64,000 nt of DNA from Chalara sp. BL73 (taxonomy: Eukaryota > Ascomycota > Leotiomycetes > Helotiales): NCBI GenBank assembly GCA_918026815.1, contig CAKJVC010000205.1, positions 1 to 64,000 of the forward strand, in the 5' to 3' direction. The first letter of the stretch is position 1, and each line of letters starts with the position of its first letter. Positions 46,885-58,285 of this stretch are shown here, one piece after another. The translations under genes were made by a program, and so were the position numbers. The notes under the pieces were generated by a model. That model saw only the letters and a program-made list of their open reading frames with translations, searched no databases and was not told the origin of the DNA.

Positions 46885-47664
46885 TTGCAATATCGGAAGT
46901 ATATCGACGTATTTTCGAAAATAGCATTTAACAAACTACTGTTATATTGCTTGTATAATTACAAAATCGTGCTTAAAAACTTTAATAACAAAAAAAAGCT
47001 AAGCTATAGCTTTTTGCGCAATTTATCTATACAAGAACTGCAAAAAGTAAAAAGATTTCTAGTTAAAAACTTAAAAAAAAAGTTTATAAAAGCTAGCTAA
47101 TTTTTTTTTACAGTTTTTGTATTGTTTGTTATAAAGTTTAACGAAGAATTACGGTTTTGTATCGATTTTCGTAAGTTTAATAATTTAACTGTAAAAAACC
47201 GATACTTTTTACCGTTAATTAAAAAAACATTAAAAAAGCTAAACAAAGCAAAATTTTTTATTAAACTAAACATTCGACAAGCGTTTTACTGTATTCGGAT
47301 AGATTTTAAATTTAAAGAACTAACAACGTTTCGGACTCGTTACGGCTTGTATAAATGCAAAGTGCTGTTTAAAGAACTAACAAACAGGCTTGCAACGTAC
47401 TAGAAATACATAAACGACGTGTTATTTAAATATTTAAATAACTTTTGCACAGTTTATTTAAATAACATTCTGATTTACTCGGAAAATCCTGCAAAGTATA
47501 AAATACACGTAAAAACAATATTGGAATGCTTACGAAAAACTAACTTACAAGTCGATATTTGCAAATCCGAATTTAGTATTATTTGTACTAAATATTTAGA
47601 ATTCATCGTATTTACAGAAAGCATTAAAGTAAACTTAGCAAAAGTCGACGCAGTACAAAAGTAA
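46885..47664 (+). pseudogene. reverse transcriptase of E3
   Basis: Frame pieces 46885-47100, 47122-47403 and 47419-47664 form one RT: RFCIDFRKFNNLTVKNRYFLPLI, KFFIKLNIRQAFYCIRI, TFRTRYGLYKCKVLF, VYLNNILIYSENP and CKSEFSIICTKYLEFIV. The active-site YxDD reads YLNN (Asn codons at 47461-47466) and the first Asp (KLDxR.A) reads Asn. The TAG at 47401 stands where family members have Trp (RLATW), so it is a TGG to TAG change. Confidence 0.88.
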
Positions 47665-49584
47665 AAGCTTTTTACAACTATTAAAAGCGTACAGTTATTT
47701 TTAAAGTTCTGTAATTTTTACAAACGCTTTATTAAAAGCTACGAGCGTATATCTAAGCCGCTAACGCTACTTATAATTAAAAGCAATTTGTATATATAAA
47801 GCGAAATTTGTTAAAAAGCATTTAAAAAGCTTAAAAATGCTATACTAACAGCGCTTATTTTACAGTACTACAACTTTGATTTCGAAACAATAATCGAAAC
47901 TAACGCATTAAACGAAATAGTAAAAAAAGTATTATTTTAACAAGATTTAGTTACAAAGCTTTAGCACTTTGTAGTATACTTCACGAAAATTATACAAGCA
48001 GCCGAGATTAATTACGATATTTATAACAAAAAAATGCTCGCGATTATAAAAGCTATTAAAAAATAAAAATCAAAGCTGCAAAAAATACAAACAACGGCTC
48101 TTTTCAAAATATTTTCGGATTATAAAGTATTAAAATATTTTATAACAACAAAAAAACTGTCGGCCAAGCAAGCTCGATAAGCCGAACTGCTTTCACGGTA
48201 CAATTATAAACTTATATATCGGAAAAAAAAAGCAAATTTACAAGTTGACGCGTTAAGTCGAAAACATAAAAACGTGAAAGTACAAAAAAAAGCTATCGCT
48301 AAGTATCGAATACAGCTAATAATTTCTCGCTTTAAAATAAATAAAGCTATCGTTATAAACTTGCAACTGGCCGCAATTAAAAAGTTACTAGAATACAACA
48401 GCGCACAGCTAATATCTGCAATTTTGAAAACTAATCGTATATTCGCAAACTTAAAAAAGTTGCGAAAAAAAACTAAATCTAAAAATAATACTTAATTAAC
48501 GAAAAAAAGATTGCTGTTACAGCTAAAAAAGCTGTATGTACTTAACGAAATACTGAACTAATCAATGCTTTTACGAACTGCAATAATCAAAAAAACTTAT
48601 AATAAACTCGTAACTGGCTACTTAAAGCAAACAAAACTAACTTAGCTTTTAAAAGCTCGATATAGCTAAACCGGCTTAGCAAGTAATATTGTTCGATATT
48701 GCTTTAACTGCCACGTATGCCGCAAAGCTTATGTGTTTAAAAATAAGAAGCCTGGATTGCTGTACTAGTTACTAGTTTTTGATCGACTTTAGCAACACTT
48801 TACAGTAAATTTCAAAAAGTGCTTTAAAAGCAAAAACGGTTACAATATAATAGCTATTTTTGTAAATCGACTAAAAAAACGCTTAATATCGATATTTGTA
48901 AAAAATACGATTACAGCTAAACAGTTAGCTTTTTTGTTTTTTACACACGTTATACAGTATATAGAAATCTCGAATTCGATAACTTTAAATCGAAGCTTTT
49001 AATTTGTATTTAACTTCTGAAACGAGTTTTGCGAACGGCTACAAATTAAAATCAAGCTATCGACTGTAAATTACTTTTAAACTAATAAGCAAACGGAAAT
49101 CGTAAATCAGTATTTTGATTAAAAACTACGGCTATACGTAAATTATTATTAAAATAACTGAAACGAATAGGTTTTTATTATTGACTTGCAACAAGCTTTA
49201 CTTTTACATGCAACAACAAGCTAATTTTTATTTTTTACGAAGCGTAGTTATAAAACTCGTACGTTATTCGACTAGAAATTACTCGTAACAAAAAATTCAG
49301 CTAAAAAACGCTTAAACAAAAAAAAAGCCAAAGCATTGTTATTTAAACTTTACGAGTTATGAAATATTGCAAAAAACAATATAGAAATATTTCAAAAACG
49401 CTATACTAAGCAAGCTAATAAGCACCGACAAAAACCTGACTTTAAAGTAAAAAATTCGATATAAATTACAACTAAGAATTAGAAAAGCCACCGGCTTAGC
49501 CGTAAACTGGCAAATTAAATAAAAAGACTTTTCAAAATACTCGAAATAGTAGGCTATTCGTACAAGTTAAAGCTACCGCTTACT
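47665..49584 (+). pseudogene. RNase H and integrase region of E3
   Basis: Same frame as the RT. RNase H-like: YYNFDFETIIETNALNEI (about 47865-47920) and INYDIYNKKMLAIIKAI (about 48010-48060). Integrase: the zinc-binding end CFNCHVC near 48700, the core LVFDRL and FTVNFKKCFKSKNGYNIIAIFVNRL near 48770-48880, and ITAKQLAFLFFTHVIQYIEI near 48910-48970. Stops fit RIP at Trp and Gln codons. Confidence 0.75.
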
Positions 49585-49776
49585 ATGAAAGTCTACTCTG
49601 TTTTCTATACAGAAAAGCTGCGAAAGGCCGCTGACAACCTATTGCCTGGCCAAGCTAATCCAGATCCACTTCTTGTTATTGTCGATAATTATAAAAAGTA
49701 CGAAGTAAAGAAAGTTTTTGCAGTTCGTATAGTTCGCAAAAAGCTGAAATATCGAATCAAGTGGAAAGGCCGCTGA
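49585..49776 (+). pseudogene. chromodomain end of E3 pol
   Basis: MKVYSVFYTEKLRKAADNLLPGQANPDPLL leads into YKKYEVKKVFAVRIVRKKLKYRIKWKG, the chromodomain core (EYEVE.IL..R..R..L.Y.VKWKG) that defines chromoviruses, which in family members guides integration to heterochromatin. This end of the element is much less mutated than its centre. Confidence 0.85.
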
Positions 49777-49906
49777 CAACCTATTGCCTGGCCAAGCTAA
49801 TCCAGATCCACTTCTTGTTATTGTCGATAATTATAAAAAGTACGAAGTAAAGAAAGTTTTTGCAGTTCGTATAGTTCGCAAAAAGCTGAAATATCGAATC
49901 AAGTGG
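49623..49906 (+). repeat. perfect 142-bp tandem duplication over the E3 chromodomain
   Basis: 49623-49764 and 49765-49906 are identical base for base and are bounded by the five-base AAAGG that also follows the second copy. 142 is not a multiple of three, so the second chromodomain is out of frame. With no difference between copies in otherwise mutated DNA, the duplication must be younger than the RIP mutations, or it is an assembly artefact. Confidence 0.95.
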
Positions 49907-50178
49907 AAAGGATAAAATAAGAATCCTGAATAGTACTTTGCAGCTACGTTAGCTAACAGCGCTACAGCTTTTAAAACGTTTTATAACACGTATCCGAAAC
50001 AACCTGAGCTACTCGTAAACTTGCAATACTGGCTAGATTGCGCTAAAAAAAACGAGTTTCCGGAATCTCGTAAGAATAATAATCGGGCTGCTAACTGAAA
50101 AGAGATATTAAAGCTGTTGTACGTATAATTACGAGCTATCACAAAGCTCGAGGGCGAGCTTTTTTCGAAAAAGGGGCA

Positions 50179-50370
50179 TGTCATGAATGGTCACGTGATG
50201 CAGGTTACGAGGTTGTAGGTCACGTGTTCGGTTCCCATAGGCGAGCGTCACGTGCTCCATTCTCTATTAGATTGAGGGATTGTTCAACCACATACCTTTC
50301 CTCTCTAGTTTAGTATCGTTGAATAGAACCTTATGATAGCTACCTTTGCGCCCATATTGGCTTCGTGACA
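50179..50370 (+). repeat. 3' LTR of E3 (192 bp)
   Basis: Pair of 44357-44548; followed by target duplication ATTTT at 50371-50375. Confidence 0.93.
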
Positions 50371-50375
50371 ATTTT

Positions 50376-52225
50376 TTAATATTTTTAAAATATTAAAGTT
50401 ATATTTAGCTTGTATTAAACTGTATTTAAAAAATATTTAATTGTATTTTACAAACATTTATACTAGTTTAGTGTTAATTTGAAAAATTTAATTTATTAAG
50501 TTTTAGCAGCTTTTAAAATTTAGTGTTTTGTTTTACTGTTTTTTGTTTTTTAAAGTTTTGTTTTTTTTTGTTTAAAATATTTATTTTTTTAATTAGCTTT
50601 TTCGGAAGTATATATAATTTTGAAATTAAAATTCGATAAAAATTTTATTTAACGTACTTGTTTAATAGTTAAAAGTTTAGTCGTTATAAAATATTTTAAA
50701 AAATAATAGTTCGAATATACTGCGAAATTAGTGCTATTAATATAATTAGTATTGTTAGTATAGCTAATACTGTTAAAACTGTTACACTTTTTCGAAAAAT
50801 TAAAATTTTCAAGTTAAAAACGAATTGTAGCAAGTTTCAAAATGCTTTTTTTTTGCTATATTAATGTTTTCGATTTAAAGTTTCGTTTTTTCGAATTACG
50901 TCGTTTTAAAAATTAAATGTAACAATATTTTTTGAATTAAAAAAGTATAAAAATAGTTTTGTTTTAGTATAAAGTTATTTTTTGCTACAAATAAAAAAAC
51001 TATTCCGATTTAGCTACGTATTTTTTAATTGCGGTATTTAAAAAACGTGTTTTAAATTTTAAAAAAATTTCGAAAGTATGTTTTTTTTTTTATTGTTAAT
51101 TTATAAAATGCTGTTTTTGCTTGTTTTGTTTCGTTTTTAGTTATATAGTAAAAAGCTAAAAGTTTTAGTATTTTTTCTGCTGTTTTAAATTTACAAGTAT
51201 TAAATAAATAACGAAGTTCTAAGTATTTTTTAGCGGTATTTTTAATTATGCTTTATATAAGTGCTTTTTTTAATTTTTTTAACAAGTAAAGTTTTAAATA
51301 TAACTCGAATCGGTTTATTAAAAAAGTTTTTTATTGCTGAAAAAGCGGTTTAGTTTTATTATTCAAAAAAACAATTTTTTCGAGCTTTATTTTTTTAAAT
51401 TTTATATTTTTAAAAGTTTAAAAGTAGTCGAAAAAATTTTCGGATTTTTATAAAAAATTTTAAATCCGGAATTTAGTATATTCGAAATAATAATTTGCTT
51501 TTTTTATTTTTAATTTTACAATATGTATAATAGTCGTTTTTGTCGTTTGGATTTTTTTTTATTAAAAAGCAGTATAAAGTTTTTTTAGTTCGAATTAGCT
51601 TCGACCGAACTGTTGTTTAACTTCGAAATTTAATTGTTTATTATTAAAGTAATAAATATTGTAAAAGTTTTGTTAAACCGTGCTATTTTTGAATTATGTT
51701 TAGTATTTATATTTTTCAATAGTTTATTTAATTTAGCTACAGTATAAGTTCTAGACTTTTTAAAAAAAAAAAAATTTTTTAACGAATTAAATTAAACTAA
51801 ATTAATTAGGTTTTTTGCTAGTAGTATATACAGTATTTGTATATTTCGAAAAAACGAAGTTTTGTAGTTGTTGTTTCGTTATACTTTTATTTCTGGTCGA
51901 ATAATTGTCGTAAAAAAGTCGGTGTTTTTAACTTGTGTTTTTTGTTTTTATACGCAATTTTTTTTTGCGTGTAAAAAAGCTTTTAAAAGTTTCGGTATTT
52001 TTTTTAACGTTATTTTAACGATTTTTACTAACTGTTTTGTGCTAAACCAAACTTTAGTTTATTAATTGTTTGCGAGTTTTTTAGTATTGCGGCTATACAA
52101 GTTATTTTAGTATTTGTTTTTATTTTATACCGGATTGCTTCCGATATTAAAATCGATATTTAAAAGTGTTTTAAATAAAATATTATATTAAACTGTTTTC
52201 GGCGAAATTAATGTTTTTTATATAA
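50376..52225 (-). pseudogene. gag-like region of the interrupted 300-bp-LTR element
   Basis: On the minus strand about 51.4-51.1 kb resembles retroelement gag: FNTCKFKTAEKILKLLAFYYITKNETKQAKTAFYKL matches the pattern of a capsid domain (..TAEE.L..L...Y.D.N....A...F..L). No pol follows before the E3 insertion. The remainder is AT-rich with stops in all frames. Confidence 0.5.
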
Positions 52226-52526
52226 TGTAACAACGCTAAAACACTACAAACTAAATAAAAATATATAAAATTACGTATTTTAAGCTAATAGTAGTATTTT
52301 AAAAAGTTTACTACAAAAAATATAAAAAACATAAAAAAGAAAATAATTTTGTAAATATAAAAAGCGCTTTTTATATATTTTTTTTTATTTTTCCGGAGTT
52401 CGTGTCGTATTTAAGTCCGTAAAAAATATAAGTGCTATGTCCGAAAAAAGTCCGTATAGGCTTTCCCCCATCTTGGGTCCGTACCTTGCTACGTGATTAG
52501 GAGTTTATATGCCTTCGATTGTTACA
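52226..52526 (-). repeat. LTR of the 300-bp family (5' LTR of the gag-only element)
   Basis: 301 bp, begins TGTAACAACGC and ends TTCGATTGTTACA. The end near 52526 is nearly unmutated (GGCTTTCCCCCATCTTGGG) while the other end is heavily changed. Confidence 0.8.
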
Positions 52527-55470
52527 ACATTCAAGTAGTACTAAAACTTACTAGTTGCTAACTACAAAATACTACTAAGTCGGTATAAGTACGAACTATA
52601 AGCGATACGTTGCAAATTGTAAAAATTGCAAAACAGTTTACTTTAACTAAACTAAACAACAAAGTCTGTTATACTTTTTACCGATGCTTGTATATTTAAT
52701 ACAGCACTTTTGCATATACTTTAAAAATTTCTTTATAAATAAACACAGTTTCAATACTATTCTAGTTTTTATTAATCGGTTAAAAAAAATGCAATAACAA
52801 TTTTTTGTTACAAAAAAATCGACGCTTGTAGCGTAGCGACTTTTTTCTTTTAGTAAATATACCGATTCGGACATATTCCGAAATCAATAGTTTTTAATAA
52901 AAGTTTTTAATTTGTATTTTTTTTTTAAAATAAGTTTTGTAAAATTATTAAAGTTAAAATTAAGCTTTCAACAGTTTATTACAAACAAACAAACGGCTAA
53001 ACGGAAATTATAAACAAATACATTAATTAAAAGTTTCGACTTTTTGTTAATTACTATTAAAACAATTAAAACGAACTATTTTTTATAATTAACAAAACAC
53101 AAATAACTTTTTTGCACTTTTTTATTAAAATAGCTTTGTACCGATTTAAATTCGAAATCGACTTTAAAATAAACTAAAACTAAAACACGCTAAAAGCTAA
53201 TACTTTATTAAAAAAGCTTAATTACGAAAATGTACGAAAACTGGCTAATTGTATAAAAGAATTATAAAAGCTAACTAAAACGAACATGCTAAAAACTTAA
53301 AAACGAATATTTTTGTCGGTAAATAAACACTGAAAAATTATCGACTAAAAAGTTACAAATAAAGTTTACTTGTTTACAAAAAACTTAAAAAACTATAAGT
53401 TTAGCCGAAAGCTAGCTGAACAGTAAATAAGTTTTTTCGAAATTACCGAACAAATAAACAATGCTTATAAGTTTGTTTTATTTGCTAAATTTAAAATTTA
53501 CAACGTTTTTTTTTTCGACGTATTAACTAAAAATTTAAACAATCCGTTATTTAGCCAAAAGAATTTTAAACTTAAAACAAAGCTAATCGCTAAAAAAAAA
53601 ATCAAAAAAAATCGACAATATTAAAACAGTACGCAAAATTAAAAACGTTTTAAAATACTAAATAAACTAAATCGGTTACAATCCGGACACTAAATAGTAT
53701 TTTACTTTTAATTTTATAAAGTTACTTTACAAAATCCGCGATTTTTATATACAAAACTTTCGTTTACTAAAGCTTTTTCGTAAACTTGCGAAATGAATTA
53801 CAGTTTAAAAATCTAGCTAAAAAAACTTCGATTACTTAACCGACAACCGAGCTTAAACACTAAATTTTTTTTAACAATTTTCCGACTTTATTTTACTGCA
53901 AATTATAGTTATAAATTGTTGTACAAATTATAATACAAACAAAACAATTCAATTAACAATTTAATACTTTTTAATTTAAAACTTAAATTAACGATTTTTG
54001 CGATATAAACTTTTTAATAACGCTAGATCGATTTCGTTACAATAAACTATTTTCGCAAATAAGTATTGTCGAAATTTATATTACGAAAATGCCGATTTAC
54101 TTTCCGAAATAAAACTTAACACTTTTTTATTTAAATATAAATTTCTTTTTTTTCGTTTTAGTAAACTTCGCCGGATTTTTTATTTTTACTTTTATTTTTT
54201 TATTTTTATTTTATCGTTTTTTTTTTCGTTTTTTTTTTTATATAAGTTAGCGGCCCGGAAAAAACTTACTCGGCTATTTTTCCGACTTTTTTTTTTTAGT
54301 AATACAACCGATAGTACACTGAATAGCAGTTATACTAGTTACAAAAGTTTGTATTGCAACTACAACTTTTTTAAGCTTATAAAACTTTTAAATAAAATTA
54401 AACCGAGTTAAATAAAATACGAACGACTTACTATTAATATGTTCGCTATTTCGGACCGAAAAACACAAGTTTTTTTTAACAAAACAAAACTTATATTAAA
54501 CTACGTTCGAAGTATAAACGCCGAATTAACCGACACGATTTTATTTAGTACTGCTGTTACAGCACGAATTTAAGCATTTTGTGCTGTTTAAAAAACAGCA
54601 AATTCGGTAAACACGTACTACGAAATTTAGTTTAAAATAAACAAGTAAAAAATACAAATAAAACTCGGAAATTTACAAATACACAAAAAACATTTTGTGC
54701 AGTATAATAACTACACTTTTTCGAAAAAAGCCGGCTAAACAAGTATTAGTGTTTTTTATTTATTTTTTTTGCTTGAAAGCAGCAAAAACAGCATACACAA
54801 TAAACTGCAGCCAATACGCTAAATAAAGTAAGTAAAAGTATAATTTACAAATATTAATACTAAAGCTTATACCGAAACTTTTTCGCTAAAGCAAACTTAT
54901 AAGTAATAATTGTTGTTAGTAAAAAAAAAAAAAATAAAGTAAAAAAAAGTAAAGTTATTTATATTTTTAAAAAAGCACAAAAAACTTTATTGTAACTATT
55001 TTACAATACTAAAGCGATTCGAAAAAGCTTTTACTGTAATAGTAATTTACAAAAGTTACTATTGTTGCGAAATACTATTTTGTTGTTAAACTCGCTTAAT
55101 ATTGTAAACCGAATTAAAAAAAAATTTAATATCGGAATTTTATTGAATTATTACCGTACTATTTTATTTCGAAGCTTAAAAGCAAGCTTTTTTTTTAAAA
55201 AAAAAGTAATATAACAATCGGTATATTTAAAGCACGGCACAAAAGTTATAATACAAAAGCAAAAAGTAATAATCAGAATATAAAAAGTTTCAGACTTAAT
55301 ACGAAAAAAAGTCGAAGTCGTTTATATAAAAGCCTGTTTTTATTTTTTACAAGTTGCTTTTCATGTTTTTGTATTTTTAGTACTTTAGACCTATAAAACA
55401 ATCACTATTAGCTTATTGTACGCACTTTTATATACTTTTATTCTAGCCAGTAATTCTTTGTGTCGTTACA
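52527..55470 (+). mobile_element. 3' half of a Gypsy chromovirus with its 3' LTR
   Basis: The plus strand from about 52880 to 53760 reads as the integrase end and chromodomain of a Gypsy pol, broken by stops: FRLFVNYY, SRKLAEQ.ISFFEITEQINNAYKF, IDNIKTVRKIKNVLKY and IGYNPDTK. 53770-55209 is AT-rich without recognised genes. 55210-55470 is LTR-like: it starts TATAACAATCGG and ends GTGTCGTTACA, distantly related to the 300-bp family in plus orientation. No 5' LTR, gag or RT is present, so the 5' half is lost. A 75-codon minus-strand frame at 52647-52874 is not convincing. Confidence 0.6.
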
Positions 55471-56476
55471 ACTTTATAATAAAAAAGCGGAATATTTCTA
55501 AAATTAATTAATTAGTAATTTAAAATTAAAAATTAAAAATTGATATATATAATAAACTTACGATAATAAATAGTCTAATAAAGTTTTAAAGATTTATTTA
55601 ATACTGCTCGAAAAAATATATTATTTAATATAATAAAATTTAAAAGTAATTTTTTAAATTCGATTGTATTGAAAGTAAGCGATTTAAGTCTTTTTAGTAT
55701 TCGAGTTTTGTTAAAGTAATTGTTTATAGTCGAAGTTTAACTAGCTTTTTCTAAATCGGCTTTTATTAATACATTAGCATTAAATTAATATAAATAATAT
55801 ATATCTAACTTACTTGATCCTGATTTATTTAATATAGCTTGTATATTAATTAAAACTTACGTGCAATTTTTTTGCAAACATTTAACTGTAGTAGTTCTAG
55901 GTTTATTTTTATTTTTTTTGCGGTAAGTTCAACGTTTTTTTTAATAGCTCTTTTTTAAAAATATTAGTTTGATTATTTAAATCAAGTTCAAAATTAATAT
56001 TGTTTTGTAATCGAATAATATGATTAGCTTAAGTTTGCTGTTTCGACATTTTGAAAACAATTGTAAAACGGTTGTAAAACAGTTGTGAAGTAGTTGTATT
56101 TAAAGTTAAGTAACAAAAAAACTATTAAGTAGTTGCAATCAACTTTTATATAAAATAATAAAATAGTCTAGAAACTTCTTTTAAATTGAATTTCTAATCG
56201 AGTTTTGATTTTTAATTGTTTATTATAAATCGTTGATTTATAATTAATTAATTTATAACTATTTTAAAACTAACTAAAAGATTCTGAACTTTTTTGCCGG
56301 CAAAAAGTTGACCGCTTTCCTGATTAGATTGACCGCCTTCTGCTTTTAGCATTAATCATGATTAATCATGATTAATCAAATATAATTAATCAAAGCTATG
56401 ATTAATAGGTGCTTTGATTTGATTTGATTATGATTAATAGGTTTATTAATCAATTAATCATGGATTTGTCACACTG
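55471..56476 (-). mobile_element. hAT element fragment: 5' end and N-terminal transposase
   Basis: The terminus reads CAGTGTGACAAATCC on the minus strand from 56476, followed by dense repeats of AATCA/TTAATCA (56360-56460). A minus-strand ATG near 56050 opens MSKQQT.ANHIIRLQNNINFELDLNNQT, followed after a frame slip by RTTTVKCLQKNC (start of a BED-type finger), an intron-like GTAAGT, and later FKKLLLNFIILNNIFFRAV, a typical hAT core segment. Truncated at 55470 where a Gypsy LTR begins. RIP stops are present. Confidence 0.65.
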
Positions 56477-57511
56477 TGATGTGGCCAGCTAAGTGATCAG
56501 GTACGTTAACGTACTTAATAAGCAACTTGATCAAATAAGCAACTTGCTCACACCCCACCAATTTACATGCTTTCAAAACGATTTTTACAACCACCATTTG
56601 AATTGATTAATATAAAATTACATAGAATCTAAGCTCCTTTTTCTGGGCATGTACAAGCTGTGTGTTCAAGTGATTTACACATACTACAAACGAAAAGTGC
56701 ACGACGTTGTACGACAGTTTGTGCATTTGTAACTTCTTTTACAGGCCGTAAATTAGCTTTTTGTACTCGATTTAATTTTTCTTGAACCGTCAAAACATTT
56801 TTTTAAGCAATATAACTCTTTTTTTTTGCTTTTTTTTTTGTCGAGTGTTTTTAGCTTATAATTGCTTATTTTTTTCCGTAAAAAAAATAGCAAAATGCAT
56901 TGTTATTTAACAATTTTTAATTAGCTAGCTTAAAGCTTGTTCAGTTAAGCTCGGTAAACTAGCTGTACAACGGCGAATATATTTTCAATTGCTTAAACTT
57001 AAAGCTTTAACTGAAAAATATTGTAAAGCGTTTCGGGTATTTAAAAATTTTAAGTAAAAAAAATGTTTGCAAACGAAGTTAAAGTTTGTACGTAAGTATT
57101 AAACTTTAAAAACACTCGTTTTAAATTAAAAAAAAAAAAAACTTGTAACTGCAAAACTATTACGGACCGTATTTACAGCTATAGATTTTTTGCAAGCCGA
57201 AACGTAAATTGTAAAAAAGTTTAACTTTTTAATATAGTTAAAGCTAGTTCGTATATATTTTTCGATATATTGCTTGTAAAACCGCTTTAAAACCGCAAAA
57301 CTACTAAAGTCTAACAGTTGTAATAAGTGTAATAAATATAGCAGCATACAAAAAGTAATAATATTGTGTTTTAAACAAAACAAATTAAATTCTAAAGTAA
57401 AATAACTTTTATGCTCGTTGAAAATTAAAAGCCGATATACTTTTTTCGTACGATTTTTTGTATGCTTTTTGAACACGTTCGTAAACTAAATAAAGCTTAA
57501 AAAGTCGTTTG

Positions 57512-57716
57512 TATTAAAAGGGTATCAATGGAAGCTTGCGCTGTACGCAAGGTCTGCCCAAGTGCAGTGGTTCAGGGAGGATGAATTGACTTGATTGTAG
57601 AACCTTTTGGAGGTTGATCAGTAAAAGGGGTTTGACCCTTTCACTGATGACTAAGCTATTACATAAGGTATGGCCCATGCTTTACGGGTGGGCTACACCA
57701 CCAATTCTCAACAGTT
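57512..57716 (-). repeat. solo LTR (205 bp), A-related family, TSD GTTTG
   Basis: GTTTG at 57507-57511 and 57717-57721 flank it exactly. On the minus strand it starts TGTTGAGAATTGGTGGTGTAG and ends ..TTTTAATA. It is the best-preserved A-type LTR in the window but lacks the GTTGACCACAGTCAAC palindrome, so it is a shorter subfamily. It splits the transposase just before the DDE domain. Confidence 0.9.
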
Positions 57717-58111
57717 TGTTTATTTATTATTATTTAAAGCAATTGTTTAATTTAATAAAAGTGCATTCGTGTACTAAGTCGAAATATAAACTTTTTTTTC
57801 GAATATTATTATTAGTAGCAAGCTTTAGCTAAATAACGATATAAACTTAATAACTGTAATTTATTTACGGTTTTTTAGTTAAAAAAATACAAGCCGGCTA
57901 GCTTTTTCGGAATTCGTAATTACTTTTGCAGTCGATATAACTTTTATTTAAAACTTCGTTTTATTAAAGTTGTATATATTGTTTTTTATAATTTTATATT
58001 TAGCAATTGTATTTTGTACAAGCCGAAACTAGTTTTAAATAACTGCAGGATTTTCGCATTTAGCACGTTAATAATCGTATTTACAATTGTACTTTAATCG
58101 AAAAGAACTAT

Positions 58112-58285
58112 TGTCACGGCACGAGCTGTGGATCTACAGATACAAAGGGCAGCTGTGGTACTATACGAGAATCTATAGCTAAGGAAGGAAGAGGGAGCTC
58201 GAGGAGAGCGGGCTATATATACACGAGGCGCTCGGCGAGCTCGCCTAATATGGGTCACGTGTGCTTGGGAGCACGCGACGTGACA
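58112..58285 (+). repeat. solo LTR (174 bp) with TSD ACTAT, in the pogo element
   Basis: Starts TGTCACGGCACGAGC and ends ACGCGACGTGACA; ACTAT at 58107-58111 and 58286-58290. Contains GGGTCACGTGTGCTTGG. Same family as 61728-61900 (opposite orientation) and 61995-62167 (same orientation). No RIP damage. Confidence 0.94.

Larger units (their letters stand above)
44357..50370 (+). mobile_element. Ty3/Gypsy chromovirus E3, complete, RIP-inactivated
   Basis: Two 192-bp LTRs (44357-44548, 50179-50370; TGTCATGAATGG..CTTCGTGACA) with target duplication ATTTT on both sides. Plus strand, in order: gag with a coiled-coil-like start (about 44900-45150) and a zinc knuckle at 45860-45901; a protease segment at about 46110-46190 (LINTKANSYTFINSKFAD where L-I-D-T/S-G-A is expected); RT 46885-47700; RNase H to about 48250; integrase 48300-49580; chromodomain 49660-49767. 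All pol pieces lie in one frame (starting at 46885, 47122, 47419, 48274 and 49585); the breaks between them are in-frame stops that fit RIP of TGG, CAA or CAG. A perfect 142-bp tandem duplication lies near the end. Confidence 0.94.
43455..52526 (-). mobile_element. gag-only LTR element with E3 nested inside
   Basis: LTRs of the 300-bp family lie at 43455-43756 and 52226-52526 in the same orientation (minus). Without E3 and its target duplication only about 3.05 kb remains. On the minus strand about 51.1-51.4 kb reads like a gag core (CKFKTAEKILKLLAFYYI, then KTAFYKLTIKKKTYF), but no reverse transcriptase or integrase is present, so this is a deletion derivative or a non-autonomous element. 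43757-44100 is shared with 12749-13100. No target duplication was found (AAAAA versus ACATT), so the pairing of these two LTRs is likely but not proven. Confidence 0.65.

Noticed and set aside
57614..57832. 72-codon plus-strand ORF
   Set aside because: Runs from the solo LTR 57512-57716 into antisense transposase sequence; not a gene.
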